Assembly (NCBI GenBank): GCA_961205875.1
Contig: OY540817.1
Coordinates: forward strand, 17,271,001-17,335,000
Origin: Sialis fuliginosa
Taxonomy: Eukaryota > Arthropoda > Insecta > Megaloptera > Sialidae
Length of the DNA: 64,000 nt
Direction: 5' to 3'
Shown here piece after piece: positions 21,273 through 33,300 of the stretch. The notes under the pieces are model-generated. The model searched no databases. It was not told the origin of the DNA and saw nothing but the letters and a program-made list of their open reading frames with translations. A program made the translations under genes and the position numbers. How positions within the stretch are numbered: position 1 is the stretch's first letter; every line of letters starts with the position of its first letter.

Positions 21273-24200
21273 ATGTTGAAGTTTTTGTTGGTCGTTGCAA
21301 TCTGTGCTCTCGCAGCGGGTAAGTTTAATTATTTATTTTATTTTATTTAATACAATATTGATTACTGTATATCTTTAAAATAAATTAAATTTTGTCAAAT
21401 GATTTGTGAAAGAATGTGGCCAATTTTAACAAAATTGGCCACCTATGAAAAAATAATTATATTTCAAATGTTGAATTAAACTTCAGTTAAAGTTATTTAT
21501 TTTAAACTTAACATAATTTATAAACATACAACAGTTTAAAAAAATTATTTAACATCCTACCGCAGTATTTTCGGAACTTTGTAGACTTATGTCCGGTATT
21601 TAAAGGAGCTATTTAAAATTTGCAAGCTTGCAAACAATTTCAAACGAGTTTTCAAACTTATATATACGACAGTTCTCTTTGAGTTTTTAACAGATAGTTT
21701 CATTCGTAGTAAGTTGATTTTTCCCGTTTTTATTCAAGATTAGTAAATACACTTTACTAAATATACTTTACATACCTTTATTTTTACTTCCTAAGCATGA
21801 AATTATCTGTCACAAACTCCAATAGAACTATCATATATGTTTAATACCCCATTTGAATGTGTTTGCAAGCTTGCAATTTAGCGAGCTCCTTTATAATACC
21901 GGACATTATTATGTTATTTGTGATTTTTTATGAATTGCTATATTAATTCAATGGGATCATGTACTCCAGTTTCGGAACCACTGCCCTACCTTAAATGTCA
22001 TTTAAATGATTTTATATATAATATATGTATGTATTACCTCATACCAATAAAAATACGTGACTGAAAAAGCGTGTTAATTAATAAAAGACCAAACAATTGT
22101 TAACTTCTGAACCAGAAGAGGGAGCAACCTAGAACCACAAAAAGGTTTAGCTTCAATAGCCAAGACCTTTTGAATAAGGGTAATTTAGTGTCACCAATTT
22201 TATTTTATTTTCTTATTGTTAACATCTAAATCAAAAGAGGGGGAACTTAGTACCCCAAGTCAAGGGAATATAGCTGTCATCAATTTTTCCCTATTCTTTT
22301 AAATGTATAAATATTTTTAAAATTATTAACTTCTGTTAAGAAGATGTTAGAACCCTAAAAAGGTACTACTTCGAATGATATGTAATATCGTGTTTAGACT
22401 AAAAAGACAAAACATTTTTAAAACAATTCGTTTTAAAAATGTATAAGGTTTTTTGATATTTTATCAAAAAAACACAACACTGCTGTTTTGTCTCTTTGGT
22501 CTAAACACAGAATAACTTGTCTATTTTAGGACACGAGATCAGGAAAATTTATTTTTCGAGTAAATTTTTTTTTATTTGTTGAAACGACCCACATTTTAAA
22601 TTCTTAGTTATCAATATTACGAAACTGAGAAACTAATTATTGTATTTTTTGTTAAAAGTCTGTGTTATCTCTTGACCTGTGCTACTCATCGAAATTAAAA
22701 CTATAAAAATAACATTTAACATGTATATTTTTGTAGATAATCTACAAAAAAGTATTTTGAATTCAAGGCTAAAAAATAAATTCATTACATACATTTGTAC
22801 ACGTGCAATTAAACAGATATTTAGTTTATTACTGTTTATAAAAACAAACAAAATTATTAAATATAAGAATAAAATGAAATTGGATTACGTCATTTAAAAT
22901 TCTTATGTAGATACATATGTAGATATTTCTCGTTTTTGATTTCATGAATTATTTTAACATCTTATTAAATATTAAATATTTTTAATGAACTTTTTAACAT
23001 ACGACTACATCAGTGGCGAGGCGTGAAATTTTTAATAAGGGAAGCATATTTTGTCAATCCTCCCCCTCCTATTAACAAAAAAAACTAGTTATGAAACACA
23101 ATAAGTTCAAGCTTTTATTTTTTAAAATAAATTCTTATGTATTTATATAGTAACTAAATGATTCTACGTCTGATTTTCTTGTATTTTAGTCGATATTTGT
23201 ATGACGAGTTGAAGTTCACTGCAGGAAATTTCACTAAAAAATTTTGAATTTTTGATTTCGTTAAAAGTATGTTTATTGTATAGAAAATGGCGTGAAAAGT
23301 TGTTTGTGTCAAACCGCAGGTCTGTATCTCAAACCGTTCTCGAGATATAGCCTCTCAAAGTTTTAGTTTTTTCAAATTTTTGGAGAAAAAAGGCCATAAC
23401 TTTTGAACGGGTGGTCTGAATTGATTTTAGTTGACCGATTTGAAATCAGCGTGTCAAAATCTATATAATGACATGTATAATACTTTAAAATTCGACAAAA
23501 AAATTTTGGTCAAAAATCGACATTTTTTTAAGGTATACCCCTTTGAATTTTTTCGATTTTTCGCGAATTTTTTTTTTCGAGTTTTAATGTATTATACATG
23601 TCATTATATAGATTTTGACACGCTGATTCCAAATCCGTCAACTAAAATCAATTCCGACCACGCGTTCAAAAGTTAGGGCCATTTTTCTTCAAAATTTTGA
23701 AAAAATTGAAACTTTGAGAGGCTATATCTCGAGAACGGTTTGAGATACAGACCTGCGGTTTGAACAAACAACTTTTCACGTCATTTTCTATACAATAAAC
23801 ATACTTTTAACTAAATAAAAAATTCGAAAATTTTAAGTGAAATTTCCTGCAAATAACTTCAACTCGCCATACAAATATCGACTAAAATACAAGAAAATAA
23901 AACGTAGAGGATGCTGTTTTGTCACTGTATAATTTGTGTAATGTGGGGAATACGAAATCTTTAATTTGTTTAGGTTCTTTTTCTACAATTCCACCAGATA
24001 TTCCATGAATTCAACCAATCAAAGCTCGTTGTTCACTGTTTTTGGTCAGTCGTGAACGTGATCAGTGTATATCGTTTCTGCCCTTTTAAAATTAATTAAA
24101 ACGAAATTATATTTTTGAAGTTCTTGAAAACCCATTTCAAAGTTTAACAATATATAAATTTCTCATTATTTTTCAGAGGGTTACATGTACCTCCCGCGAT

Positions 24201-27200
24201 TCCGCCGAGAAGCAGGCTTTGGGCAGAGCGGTTCGTCTAGCCACGCCTCTTCTTCTGCGTCGTCGTCATCCCACGACGCGCCAGTGTACTTCGGTGGAGG
24301 TCCCCATCACGGTGGCGGGCACGGTGGGCATGGAGGACACGGACCCCAACACGGTGGTTATGGAGGCGGCCAGGCCTACTCAGGAGCTAGCGCCAGCGCG
24401 TCCAGTTCCAGCCAATCAGGTGGATGTAAGTAACTGATTACTTATATCAAAAAAATATAATCTTATAATAATAAAAAATGAATATAATACATAACAAAAC
24501 GCTAAAAGGATTCTACGATTTAAAAAATTAAATACAATGTTTTTAGAATCAAAAAGAAAAACTAGAGGTATCTTATTTGGAAGATCCTAATTGATTGGCA
24601 GATTTAGCTTTCAAAACTTAAAAAAAAAAACAAAAAAAAAACAGACTTAAAAAAACCAGGAACACTGAAATGTATACTTAATAATTAAATTTAACAGATT
24701 TCAAAAACTGTTTATATTTAATTATTAGGTATATTTCTCAGTGTTTTTAGTTTTTTTAAGTCGATTTTATTTTTTTCTTAAAATTAAGTTTTTTATTTTT
24801 CTCTTTTGAGTAACGTACCTTCGAAGTCCATGGTCAGATTCCTGTAGAAAACATTTCGGAGGGGGGGGGGGGGGGATAAATACATTGAGCAAAATTTTTT
24901 AAAAGTATTTTGAACTGAAAACAGGTTTTTTTAGAACACTGAATATTTTTTTGGGGGGGGGGGAGGTCATATGCGGCCCTTTTTAGATAGTGTTTATGCA
25001 ATGCGGCCCAAAAGGTTCAAAAGGTTGGACACCTATGACTTATATAATAAATATTGACCAAATAAAAACAATTTTTGTACAATTTACTTTATTTTCTTTA
25101 CTTTTACTTCGATTAACTTTAAAGCAAATTAAATAGAAAAGAGAAAACATAAATTATCTCAAACATTGAATTAATAGAATAGAAAGGTTCAATTTATTTT
25201 TTACTTTTATGTATAGTTAGAGTGTCGCGCTGGCACTTAATTAACAAAAACCGAGACAGTTACTGTATTATTTGCATAAAATTTAAATGAACAGATTTTC
25301 AGCGCTTGACAGACACCGTTTTTTTTCTTAAATGCCAGTTTGATTGAATTCACTAATACAGATCGAAGTCACGACGGCTGTCGTTCTTATACGGTGTTCA
25401 CACCAAAGAAAACAAAACAGCAACACGGTGTTTGAAAACACGTCGTATTTAAAAATGCATAGGCTTTATTGCACTTTTGTCAAAAAGACACGATGTTGCT
25501 GTTTTGTTTTTTCGGTCTGAACACGGCATTACACACCAGCAAAGCGTTTTTTAAACGCCTGCCGTACCATTTCGACGGAACTAAAATGCCACTGATATTA
25601 AATCACAAAAAAAAGATTTCAATTTAAAAAAAAAAAACATCTGCCAAGTAAATGCACAGTGCTTCCTCGTGCTAAATTCACTAAAACCAATAGTGTTCAG
25701 ATAAATTGCCTGGCATTGGTTAACCATTTAATTTTTATACAAATTTTACTAAAAAATCTTAGTTCGAATTTTTTCTTAAAACGCACCTGAATATTTTTTC
25801 ATATATTTTTAATTTTTTGACAATTTCAATCTAAATCTAAATTTATGCAAATGTCAAAATGACATTTAAAACGTCAAAGTGACATTTAAAACGCCAAAGT
25901 GACATTTAAAACGTCAAAATAACACTTAATATATCCAATCAAATATCAATTTAGAAAAACAAAACACGAATTTTTAAAATTAATTTAGATAAATCTTTGT
26001 AAGGGAATATTTTACAACAAACGTAGTAGACCCATATTATAGGAAATTTAATTCTCTACAAAAAATATTCTATAAAATTTTCTCGTTACATGTGTCGTTC
26101 TTGAGATATCTTGAAAAAAGAAATATTTTGGGGTGTTACCCCTCCCCCTTACACACGATTTTGATGATTTTGAAATGGGACCGTTCTCAAACCAAACCCA
26201 ACCATCCGACCAAGTTTCAATAATATCGGTTCAGTGGTTCATGAGTTATGCGTGTGACAAGGATTCAGGGGACAGACGGACGGACGGACGGACGGACAGA
26301 CAGACAGACACGGAACGAAAAGTGTTTGTCTTGACGTGAAATGGATAAATAAATTTAAAATTTTGAAATTGGAGAATTTTTTTTTTGTCTCAATCTGAAA
26401 CGATCACAAAGCGTCTCGTATCTTCGATATTGCGAGGAAGCAATAGTAAGCGCTTACATTTTATAATACTTTAATTGAATAACTTTTTGTTACTAGTTGG
26501 CGGAGGAGGCTTTGGTGGTGGTCCAGGATTTGGTTATCAACCAGGATACAATCAAGGAGGGGGATACAATCAAGGAGGAGGATACCATACAGGACATGTT
26601 GATTCTCACGGGTAAATATTTCCTAGAGCACGGAAAATATAAATATTACTATATAGATAATGTGTTATATTTTAAAGTTACTCTGAATTCTTATCGTATA
26701 TATTGTGCTCTATGCAGTTTTTTATATGTCATATTGCAACCAATCTCCGATGATGAAGCTGGGGGTTTAGATAAAAAAGAACTTATTGGTTGGAAATTAA
26801 CTCCCCACTAATTTTTTTCCGTCCTCATGTTTTAATATGCCTCATTTTATAAATTCTTCAGAAGGTAAGCACATAAAAATAAACTATTATGAAATAATTT
26901 TGATGATGAAATGTAAAAATAATTTTATCAGTCTACAATATGTATTCTTTATAACTATCCTTAGCAACAGAATTGTATAAATATAATGACCAAATGTAAC
27001 CGGTTTTGGTGTCAATAAACGCCTGACAATATACAATTATCATTTCTGTAGAAACACAAACAGCACCTATTCTAGTTTTTCCGTAAATAATATTAATAAT
27101 AATTTTTAAATATAAACTTTCTATGTTATATTTCATGTATCATTTTGACTGTACATACTTGACTTTTGTACTAATACATATCATGAAAAAAATTGAATTA

Positions 27201-29439
27201 AAAATTTAATGTTTTAATGAGATTTCTCCCCTTCCCTAGAAATCGAAAATATTTTCATAATTTTTTCAAAATTTAAAAAAGCACAATATCTAAGACATTT
27301 CTTCTTGATAACTCACCGCTCCCCCTTCCATCCAAACCACGGTCTACCTCTCTTGTGGTAACCATGTTAATGATATCATTTTGAAAATCTGCTCTTTAGA
27401 TCGTTACTAATATATTTCATTTCATTCAAGGTCCAATATTATAAAGAATTAGCTTGAGTGCAAATGCAAATTAGCTTCCAGCTAACGCTATCTGCTAGGT
27501 GTGAAATTGTTCTAAAATTGCTCGATATCTTAAAGCAGTGGTAATAAATATATAATAATGTAAGGTCATCATCTGTGAGTGTGTTGTTATTTATATTTAA
27601 TACCTAGTAAATAGCGTTAGCTGGAAGCTAATTTGCATTTACGCTGATGCAAATTTGGGCATGAATAAAATAAAATACTCGGTTTCAATAACAATAGTTA
27701 CCTCAAACTTTTACCTCGCAATTCAAGTTAAGTATAATATTATTAATATTGGGCAAGACTTGCAAAATAAATATGTTATTATCATTTGTATTTGGTTTTT
27801 ATAAGATTGTAGTTGTTCAGGATTTAAAAAAGAATCAACACAATAAAAAAAATTAATTAAAACATTATCAAACGTAAAATGAATGACGTGGCATTTTACA
27901 TTTTACCGAGTGTAAACAAAGGCAATGTTGTTTTTTTGTGATGTCGATCTTTAACTATTAAAAAGAACATCACGTACTAACCGAATTGTAATTCTTGGTA
28001 TAAAGTACTAGATGGCACGGTGCTGTTTTTTTAGTACCTAGTTTTTCGGCATAAGTCAAGGACAGCGGTTTTTTTCTTACTAACAGTGGCGTACCGAACA
28101 ATTTAAATCAATTTGATTTATTTTATGCTTTGGGCCATTTTTATAAACATTAATCATTTTTTTTATTATTGATTTTTAAGCTTAAGGCGAGTTGTTTTGG
28201 TTCTTAATTAAGCCGACGTTTCGTTATACATTGTAGTAAAAAATTAAATAGAGATCATTATATATTGTGACGGATATTGAGTTTATATTTCTATCTAAAA
28301 TAGCTCCCAGCTTCACAATCGAAGATTAGGAGCGGCGGAAAATCTCCTAACTAAAATACTACTTTATTATAATTTACGTGAGCAAATATACAGTTATAGT
28401 TCATATTCTAGTGAGTTTATATTTCTGTGACTGGCGTCCACAAAACACACAAGTATCAACACAAATATTTCCATTTTCATCGTATTTTTAACTATTTATC
28501 TTATCGTCACAGTCCTTCTAAAAAAAGTAATATTTTTATGACGAAATATATCAAACAAAACATATACTGTTTACTCGAACTAGACAAAAATTTATATAAA
28601 TAAAATAGAATATATGTATTATATTCTCTATCACAATTTCTTTACGTTTTTATGTATGTATTTGTTTTACGAAAAATTTTATCATTGAAAAGTTTTACCT
28701 CCAAAACTAGACGATAAACTTTAATATTTTTCTACTTTAGAAAAATCTTAAATAGTGTCCCATACTGTTGATTTAAAATAATTATATTGGAGTAATTGGG
28801 CATTTGCTTTACACGCTAGTGTCGCCAATCTTATATTTGAGCATATTTTCGGCAGCTTGTTATTGTTTACAATTATTATCTTAATATATAAACATTTTGG
28901 TGCGTATATACTATATGTATCTATGTATTCTCATCAGGCCCACATAACAATAAATTAGGCCTAAACCACTGGACGCATCGAAGCTATATTCACACCATAT
29001 GTTCGTTCGGTGCTCCAATAAGTTCCTAAATTTTTTGGACCCGGTAGTTGGCACTGGAGTGGAGATATTTACGAAAATGTGTATTTATGGTCTCATTTTT
29101 AAACAAATTATTTTTTGACAAAACAACGTTCGTCGGGTCAGTTAAAACAACAATTACAACCCTCCATACGTGATAGGGGATGAATATTAACTTCCGTACA
29201 AAGCTAGTTATAAATTAGTAATAACATATAGATGCAAATATATAAGTTAATATGTATTTTAATAAAGTTTTTAATATTTCAGAGCTGGCCTTCACTCAAG
29301 ATTCGGTGACGACGATGGTCCACAATCCCACAGAGTAAGTGGTACATCCCAGGGAGGTAAAGGCACCTTCAGCTCCAGCTCTAGCTCAGTGGGACCCGAC
29401 GGTAAGGTCCATTACCACGTCGAGACCGGCAAAACATAA
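21273..29439 (+). CDS. Secreted Gly/Ser/His-rich structural (cuticle-like) protein
   Basis: Exons 21273-21318, 24177-24425, 26497-26611 and 29283-29439 give 567 nt, or 188 residues, with matching phases. The first exon encodes a 15-residue signal peptide core (MLKFLLVVAICALAA), and the first intron follows it directly, as is usual for insect cuticle genes. The mature protein is low complexity. A Ser-rich segment (SSSHASSSASSSS) is followed by His/Gly repeats (HHGGGHGGHGGHG), then GYNQGGGYNQGGG repeats. It ends in a Ser run and SVGPDGKVHYHVETGKT. It has no chitin-binding R&R motif, so I call it a Gly-rich structural protein of cuticle, silk or chorion type without choosing between them. The three introns span 7.6 kb and are filled with MITEs, while the coding exons are clearly more GC-rich than their surroundings. 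Confidence 0.8.
21590..21905. mobile_element. PIF/Harbinger-like MITE, copy A
   Basis: Terminal inverted repeats start TGTCCGGTAT and end ATACCGGACA. The 3-bp target duplication TTA is present on both sides (21587-21589 and 21906-21908). Size 316 bp, non-coding. It lies in intron 1 of the Gly-rich gene. Subterminal palindrome TTTGCAAGCTTGCAAA. Confidence 0.8.
22390..22508. mobile_element. Short fold-back MITE (GTGTTTAGAC family), copy 1
   Basis: The left end GTGTTTAGACTAAAAAGACA and the reverse complement of the right end (GTGTTTAGACCAAAGAGACA) form near-perfect inverted repeats over 119 bp. A related copy lies at 25392-25526 in the next intron of the same gene. Confidence 0.65.
23011..23927. 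mobile_element. hAT-type fold-back element, copy 1 (intron 1 of Gly-rich gene)
   Basis: The left terminus is CAGTGGCGAGGCGTGAAATT and the right terminus is CACTG. The interior is a long inverted repeat with arms of roughly 340 bp, starting CTTGTATTTTAGTCGATATT at 23179 and mirrored up to 23892. It is homologous to the element at 53054-54074 in the opposite orientation. The right subterminal part is shorter here, and no 8-bp target duplication is seen, so one end is probably rearranged. Confidence 0.7.
24848..24970. repeat. Dispersed repeat with poly-G tracts, copy 1
   Basis: A run of 15 G (24861-24875) is followed by ATAAATACATTGAGC, then TATTTTGAACTGA, then a second G run. The same order of parts occurs at 60395-60520. 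G runs of this length could form G-quadruplexes and are prone to slippage. Confidence 0.55.
25392..25526. mobile_element. Short fold-back MITE (GTGTTTAGAC family), copy 2
   Basis: CGGTGTTCACACCAAAGAAA at the left and the reverse complement of the right end (CCGTGTTCAGACCGAAAAAA) form inverted repeats over 135 bp. The family matches 22390-22508. Confidence 0.6.
25853..25930. repeat. Short tandem repeat, 20-bp unit, about four copies
   Basis: The unit GTCAAAGTGACATTTAAAAC repeats with single-base changes in intron 2 of the Gly-rich gene. Confidence 0.7.
26270..26311. repeat. GGAC/AGAC tetranucleotide microsatellite at a dispersed-repeat tail
   Basis: GACGGACGGACGG runs into CAGACAGACAGACA. 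It is preceded by TCGGTTCAGTGGTTCATGAG, a sequence I recall in front of GGAC repeats in dispersed insect repeats, so this is likely the tail of an old retroelement. Confidence 0.6.
27431..27640. mobile_element. PIF/Harbinger-like MITE, copy E (truncated)
   Basis: It starts TCCAATATTATAAAGAATTA and contains TTAGCTTCCAGCTAACGCTATC, with the complement AGCGTTAGCTGGAAGCTAAT on the other side. It shares its interior with copy F at 48215-48531. The right terminus is not recognisable, so this copy is truncated or rearranged. Confidence 0.55.
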
Positions 29440-31402
29440 ATACTCTTCAACATTGTGATATATGATATATGTATAAATAGTGATTAAGTTATTAATTATA
29501 TTTGTTACAAATATGTAAATTTTTCAACTGTATAACACTTGTCTGCTTTAAACGAAAATATTATGATAAATTTATTTTATAAATGCAGTTTTTTATTTTA
29601 TTTTATTAATAGTAATATTTAGCTAAGATTAATTGATAATACAGGTGACCTTCGAAGGCTCAGGTAAGTTTTTCGAAAATTTAAAGAGTTTGAACAAAAA
29701 CTATTTTTCATGTTTTTTTCCTTGTTTTAAATATGTTTTGTGACATTTAAGAAGGCCGTCATCAAGATCAATTGTATTTTTTAAATTGCATTCTTGTCTG
29801 GTACTTTTTAAATATCGCACATTGGAAGGAAAAAGAGCAGTGGCGTAACCAATGAGGGGCCAAATGGTTATACTATATACACAAATTTTACGATTCTTAA
29901 TTTAAGTTTTAACTTTTGTGTCGTAGTACTTTTTGTAATCATTAGCACGTGTCCATCACTGGGTTCTTATTACTGGTTTTACTTTATCCATTACTGGAGA
30001 AAAAACATAAACAAAATAAATGGCTACATATAATTAAAAAATATATATATTTGCGGACTTGGATAATTAAATTGATTTAACAAAGAGGTACTTGTTTTAT
30101 TAGTAACATGAATTTATGATAATTACACAAAAGAAGTCCATCAATCCCAAAAAACAGTACACCTTGCTCTTCATACAATTTTTATTTTTTATTATTTTCG
30201 ATTTAAAATTGTTCATTATCATAATTTTCATCAAATAGATGATTTTAGAGTGGAAAAATCAGAAGTTCTCTATAAAATTACAGTGTTCCGGCTGTACATG
30301 TTCTTGAAGTTTAAATAAAGGGACAAGGGGATAAATATAATTTTTTGGGTAAATTTTCGTTTTTTTTTTTAAACTTCGTAAGATGCGATAAAAATGGACA
30401 AAATTTTACAATTTATTTATTATAATATGTATTTCATATTCTAATGACGTATCTACCTATAAATATAAACCTTAATTTTTAAATATATTTTATATAATAT
30501 ATTTTTATCTTTCAGATATTCAAACATTACAAGTATTTCCATTTAATATATGCAACTTTGTAGGTATTTTATACTATTCTGTATTAAAATTAATCTTAAA
30601 AAATAAACATTACATAAAAAAACAAACAAAGTTATCTGATTCACGCAAAAAAATATCTACTTTAATGAAATACATATTTCTGTAACTACAATAACAATTA
30701 ATATTGTTGAAAGACATGGGTGTAGCCAGGATTTTGTTTAGGAAGAGGTAATTTTTTTTAAACCGATTTAGTTGGCGCGTTTCGCCTAGGACGCTGATAT
30801 AGATAATTTAAAATAAAGATTTTGCCTAGAAATATCACTGTTAAGCTAATTGATTTATTTACTTGTTACTTTTTTCCACAAGTTAAGGGGAGGAGCAAGC
30901 GTCCCCCCCCCTGCTCATGTTGATAAATATATACATATTTTAATTTATTATTATCCTTTCATTGTTATTGTAATTAATTCAAACACTCGAATGATAACGT
31001 GACTAAAAATATCAAACTAACCGGAAAATGATATCAAAAACAGCAAAATATTATAATGTGAATGTGAAAATGCAAATAATTTCCATTATAACTGTCTCCT
31101 TGAAATGACCACAGTCAAAATGAAATTTACTATATCTATACCTTGCATAAGGTAAATTATATAAACTAATAAATTGTTTCAAATTACACGTAATTGAATT
31201 CTCTCCCTCCCTAATTTATTATCATATCTTTTCATTCTTTCTACGTGGCTATTCTTATCAAATTTATATCAGTTGAAAAACCACATATATATACGTCAAA
31301 TATAATCCTTTAGTAAACTAACGTAAATGTTATAAAACAATTAAATTTCGGCATTTTATAGTAGATTCTTTCAGGTCACAAGTACGCATACATCGTCGAA
31401 AA
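29440..31402. other. Intergenic region
   Basis: No gene seen. It has a short CAGTGGCGTAACC hAT-like end near 29845 and a run of C near 30901. The promoter of the Lys/Glu-rich secreted gene lies at its right edge. Confidence 0.5.
31286..31293 (+). promoter_or_regulatory. Possible TATA box of the Lys/Glu-rich secreted gene
   Basis: TATATATA lies 117 bp upstream of the ATG at 31403. In DNA this AT-rich, such a match is weak evidence. Confidence 0.3.
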
Positions 31403-32369
31403 ATGAGGTAATTTAAATTTTAAATCAGTGTAACCGGTTTTGGATTGTAGATTACAAATATACCTATATTAAATAATATTTATTATTTTTTAGGTTGTGG
31501 TTAATTTTAACTATAGTTTTTGTATGCGTTTTCGTAATTTGCGAAGTAGAGGCGAAGAAAAAGGATAAAGGAAAGGAGTTGAAGAGTGATGAACATGTGA
31601 GTAAAAAAGGAGTTGAAGGTGAGGGTAAAGAAGCAAAGGAAAGATATTCTGATAAGGGGAATAAGAAACATAAAAATAAGGAAAAGTATGTTAAAGGGAA
31701 GGAAGGTAAAAAAAATAAAAATAAAGTTAAAGATGAAGTAGTTTCTGAGGAATCTTTGGGAGAAAAAAAAACTGTGAAGAAACGTGATGTGAGTGCAGAG
31801 GAAAAGGTCGATGTTAAAAAGGTGAAGAAAGAAAAGACAAAAAATGTAGTTGTCGATGAAAATGTTGAAGTTACCAAAGAAAATAAAAAAAGTAAAAGTA
31901 AAGTTTCTAAAAAAGAATCTAAAGTAAATAAAAAAGACAATCTTGAAGAAAAGATCGAAGCAGAAGAGATAGTAACTGAAGATGGAAGTTGCAAGAAACA
32001 AAAGAAATCTAAAACTGAAACGTGTAAAAAGTGCAATGAAAATATTGAAGAGCCAAAAATAACTGAAGATCATCCAGAAAAATGTACAAAATGTGGAAAA
32101 CCTATGAAAGAAAAACAAAATGCCGAAGATGTTAAATGTGAAAAGAAGTCATGTGGTGATAAGAAGAAAAAAAGGTCTGTAGAAACTGAAGAAGTGATAG
32201 TTGAAGAAACTGAACCAGAAAATGTTGTAGAAGACGTTGAAAGGTAATTATTTATGGTTTGAAATTTGAGTATATTTATTAATGAGTCGTATATTTTAGC
32301 ACAATTGAAGAAAGTGAAGAAAACGCAGTTGCTGATGAAGAATTAACTGAAGAAGAAACTAATAAATAG
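31403..32369 (+). CDS. Unrecognised secreted Lys/Glu-rich protein with CxxC cluster
   Basis: Exons 31403-31407, 31494-32243 and 32300-32369 give 825 nt, or 274 residues. The first exon holds only ATG AG, and the joined codon gives Met-Arg-Leu, leading into a signal peptide (LWLILTIVFVCVFVICEVEA). The mature protein is extremely rich in Lys and Glu, with little hydrophobic sequence, so it is predicted to be disordered. Around residues 165-220 there are paired cysteines (CKKC, CTKC and single Cys), a pattern that could bind metal or form disulphides. It is followed by KKKKRS, a possible furin-type site, and an acidic C-terminus. I do not recognise a family. It could be a lineage-specific secreted or mineral/matrix-binding protein. 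The Tctex1-type gene starts 292 bp downstream on the same strand. Confidence 0.75.
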
Positions 32370-32446
32370 TATTGTTTATTTATTTTTTAATTATTTTGTT
32401 TTAATTATTAGTATATGTCCTATATGTATATAAAAAGAAAATTTTT

Positions 32447-32452
32447 AATAAA
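32447..32452 (+). promoter_or_regulatory. Polyadenylation signal AATAAA of the Lys/Glu-rich gene
   Basis: A canonical hexamer 77 bp past the stop codon and about 210 bp before the start codon of the next gene, so the two genes are closely packed but separately terminated. Confidence 0.6.
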
Positions 32453-32661
32453 ACTTTTTTAACAAACTTAATATTTGTCTGTATATATGCCTAAATTTTC
32501 TTTACGCAATTCAACGACAGATGGCAGTATACAAAATGGCGGTTGTTGTGGAAACCGAATTGTCAAGTCCACGATTGTCAACAAAAACATAACCTTAAAA
32601 GTAACGAAAGGTTTTTAATCGACTTGATTAACCATTATTGAAATAAATAAATAAATCAAAA

Positions 32662-33300
32662 ATGAGCGAAGTAGAACTTCAAGTTATAAGTACTCCACCG
32701 CAATCTATTGATGAAGAAGAAGAACTAGAACTAGTGGAAGTCCAACCTAGTTCTGAAACAGTCGAGCAAAGTACATATTTAATAAAACCAACATTAAACG
32801 AAAGGTTAAATTTACTTTTAAATCATTATAAATAGATTTCAATTATTCAATAATATTAATTTTAGGTTTAAATCACAATCTGTAAAAGATATAATACAAA
32901 CTATTTTGACAGAAGAATTGTCGAATAAAGTCTACACAAGCGAAGATGCAAAAGTATGGACGAAAACTATTTCAAATAGAATACGAGATAAAGTACGACG
33001 TAAGTTAATAATACTATTTTAGTTTTGATACAAATTTAAATTGATAAAATATTTATAGAACTACACTTTCGTCGGTACAAAATACTAGTAAACGTTTTAT
33101 TGGGAGAACAGAAAGGGGCTGGATTTAAAACAGGATTTCGATGTTTGTGGGATTCAGAATGTGATAATTATTCTTCAGATGTTTTTATGAACGTACGTAT
33201 ATTTAACATTAATTTTTACATCCATTATCATAACACATATACTTATTTTCAGGAAACTATTTTTTGCCTAGCTGCCGTTTTTGGTATTTACAGTTACTGA
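32662..33300 (+). CDS. DYNLT2B: Tctex1-family dynein light chain (DYNLT2B/TCTEX1D2-like)
   Basis: Exons 32662-32804, 32866-32999, 33059-33192 and 33253-33300 give 459 nt, or 152 residues. The first 50 residues are acidic and unstructured. The rest is a Tctex1 domain: YLIKPTLNERFKSQSVKDII, then RRYKILVNVLLGEQKGAGFK and CLWDSECDNYSSDVFMNETI, closing with FCLAAVFGIYSY. This matches the TCTEX1D2 type better than the cytoplasmic DYNLT1 type. Members of this group are light chains of the dynein-2 motor used in retrograde intraflagellar transport. PACRG, another ciliary gene, lies next to it in convergent orientation (606 bp between stop codons). Confidence 0.9.

Noticed and set aside
23431-23676. 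ORF in the centre of the fold-back element
   Set aside because: It lies in the palindromic repeat, and its translation is low-complexity Phe/Lys sequence with no transposase similarity.
25853-25930. Possible CRISPR-like array of spaced repeats
   Set aside because: Only about four 20-bp units in direct tandem without spacers, in an insect intron. It is a simple tandem repeat.
26612-26811. Continuation of the exon-3 reading frame of the Gly-rich gene past 26611
   Set aside because: A GGTAAAT donor ends the exon. The frame after it loses the repeat composition, and the next exon at 29283 restores phase and composition.
31464-32118. Long reading frames on the minus strand opposite the Lys/Glu-rich gene
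   Set aside because: They are Phe/Leu/Ser-rich mirror translations of AAA/GAA codons on the plus strand. The plus strand has the start, signal peptide and splice sites.
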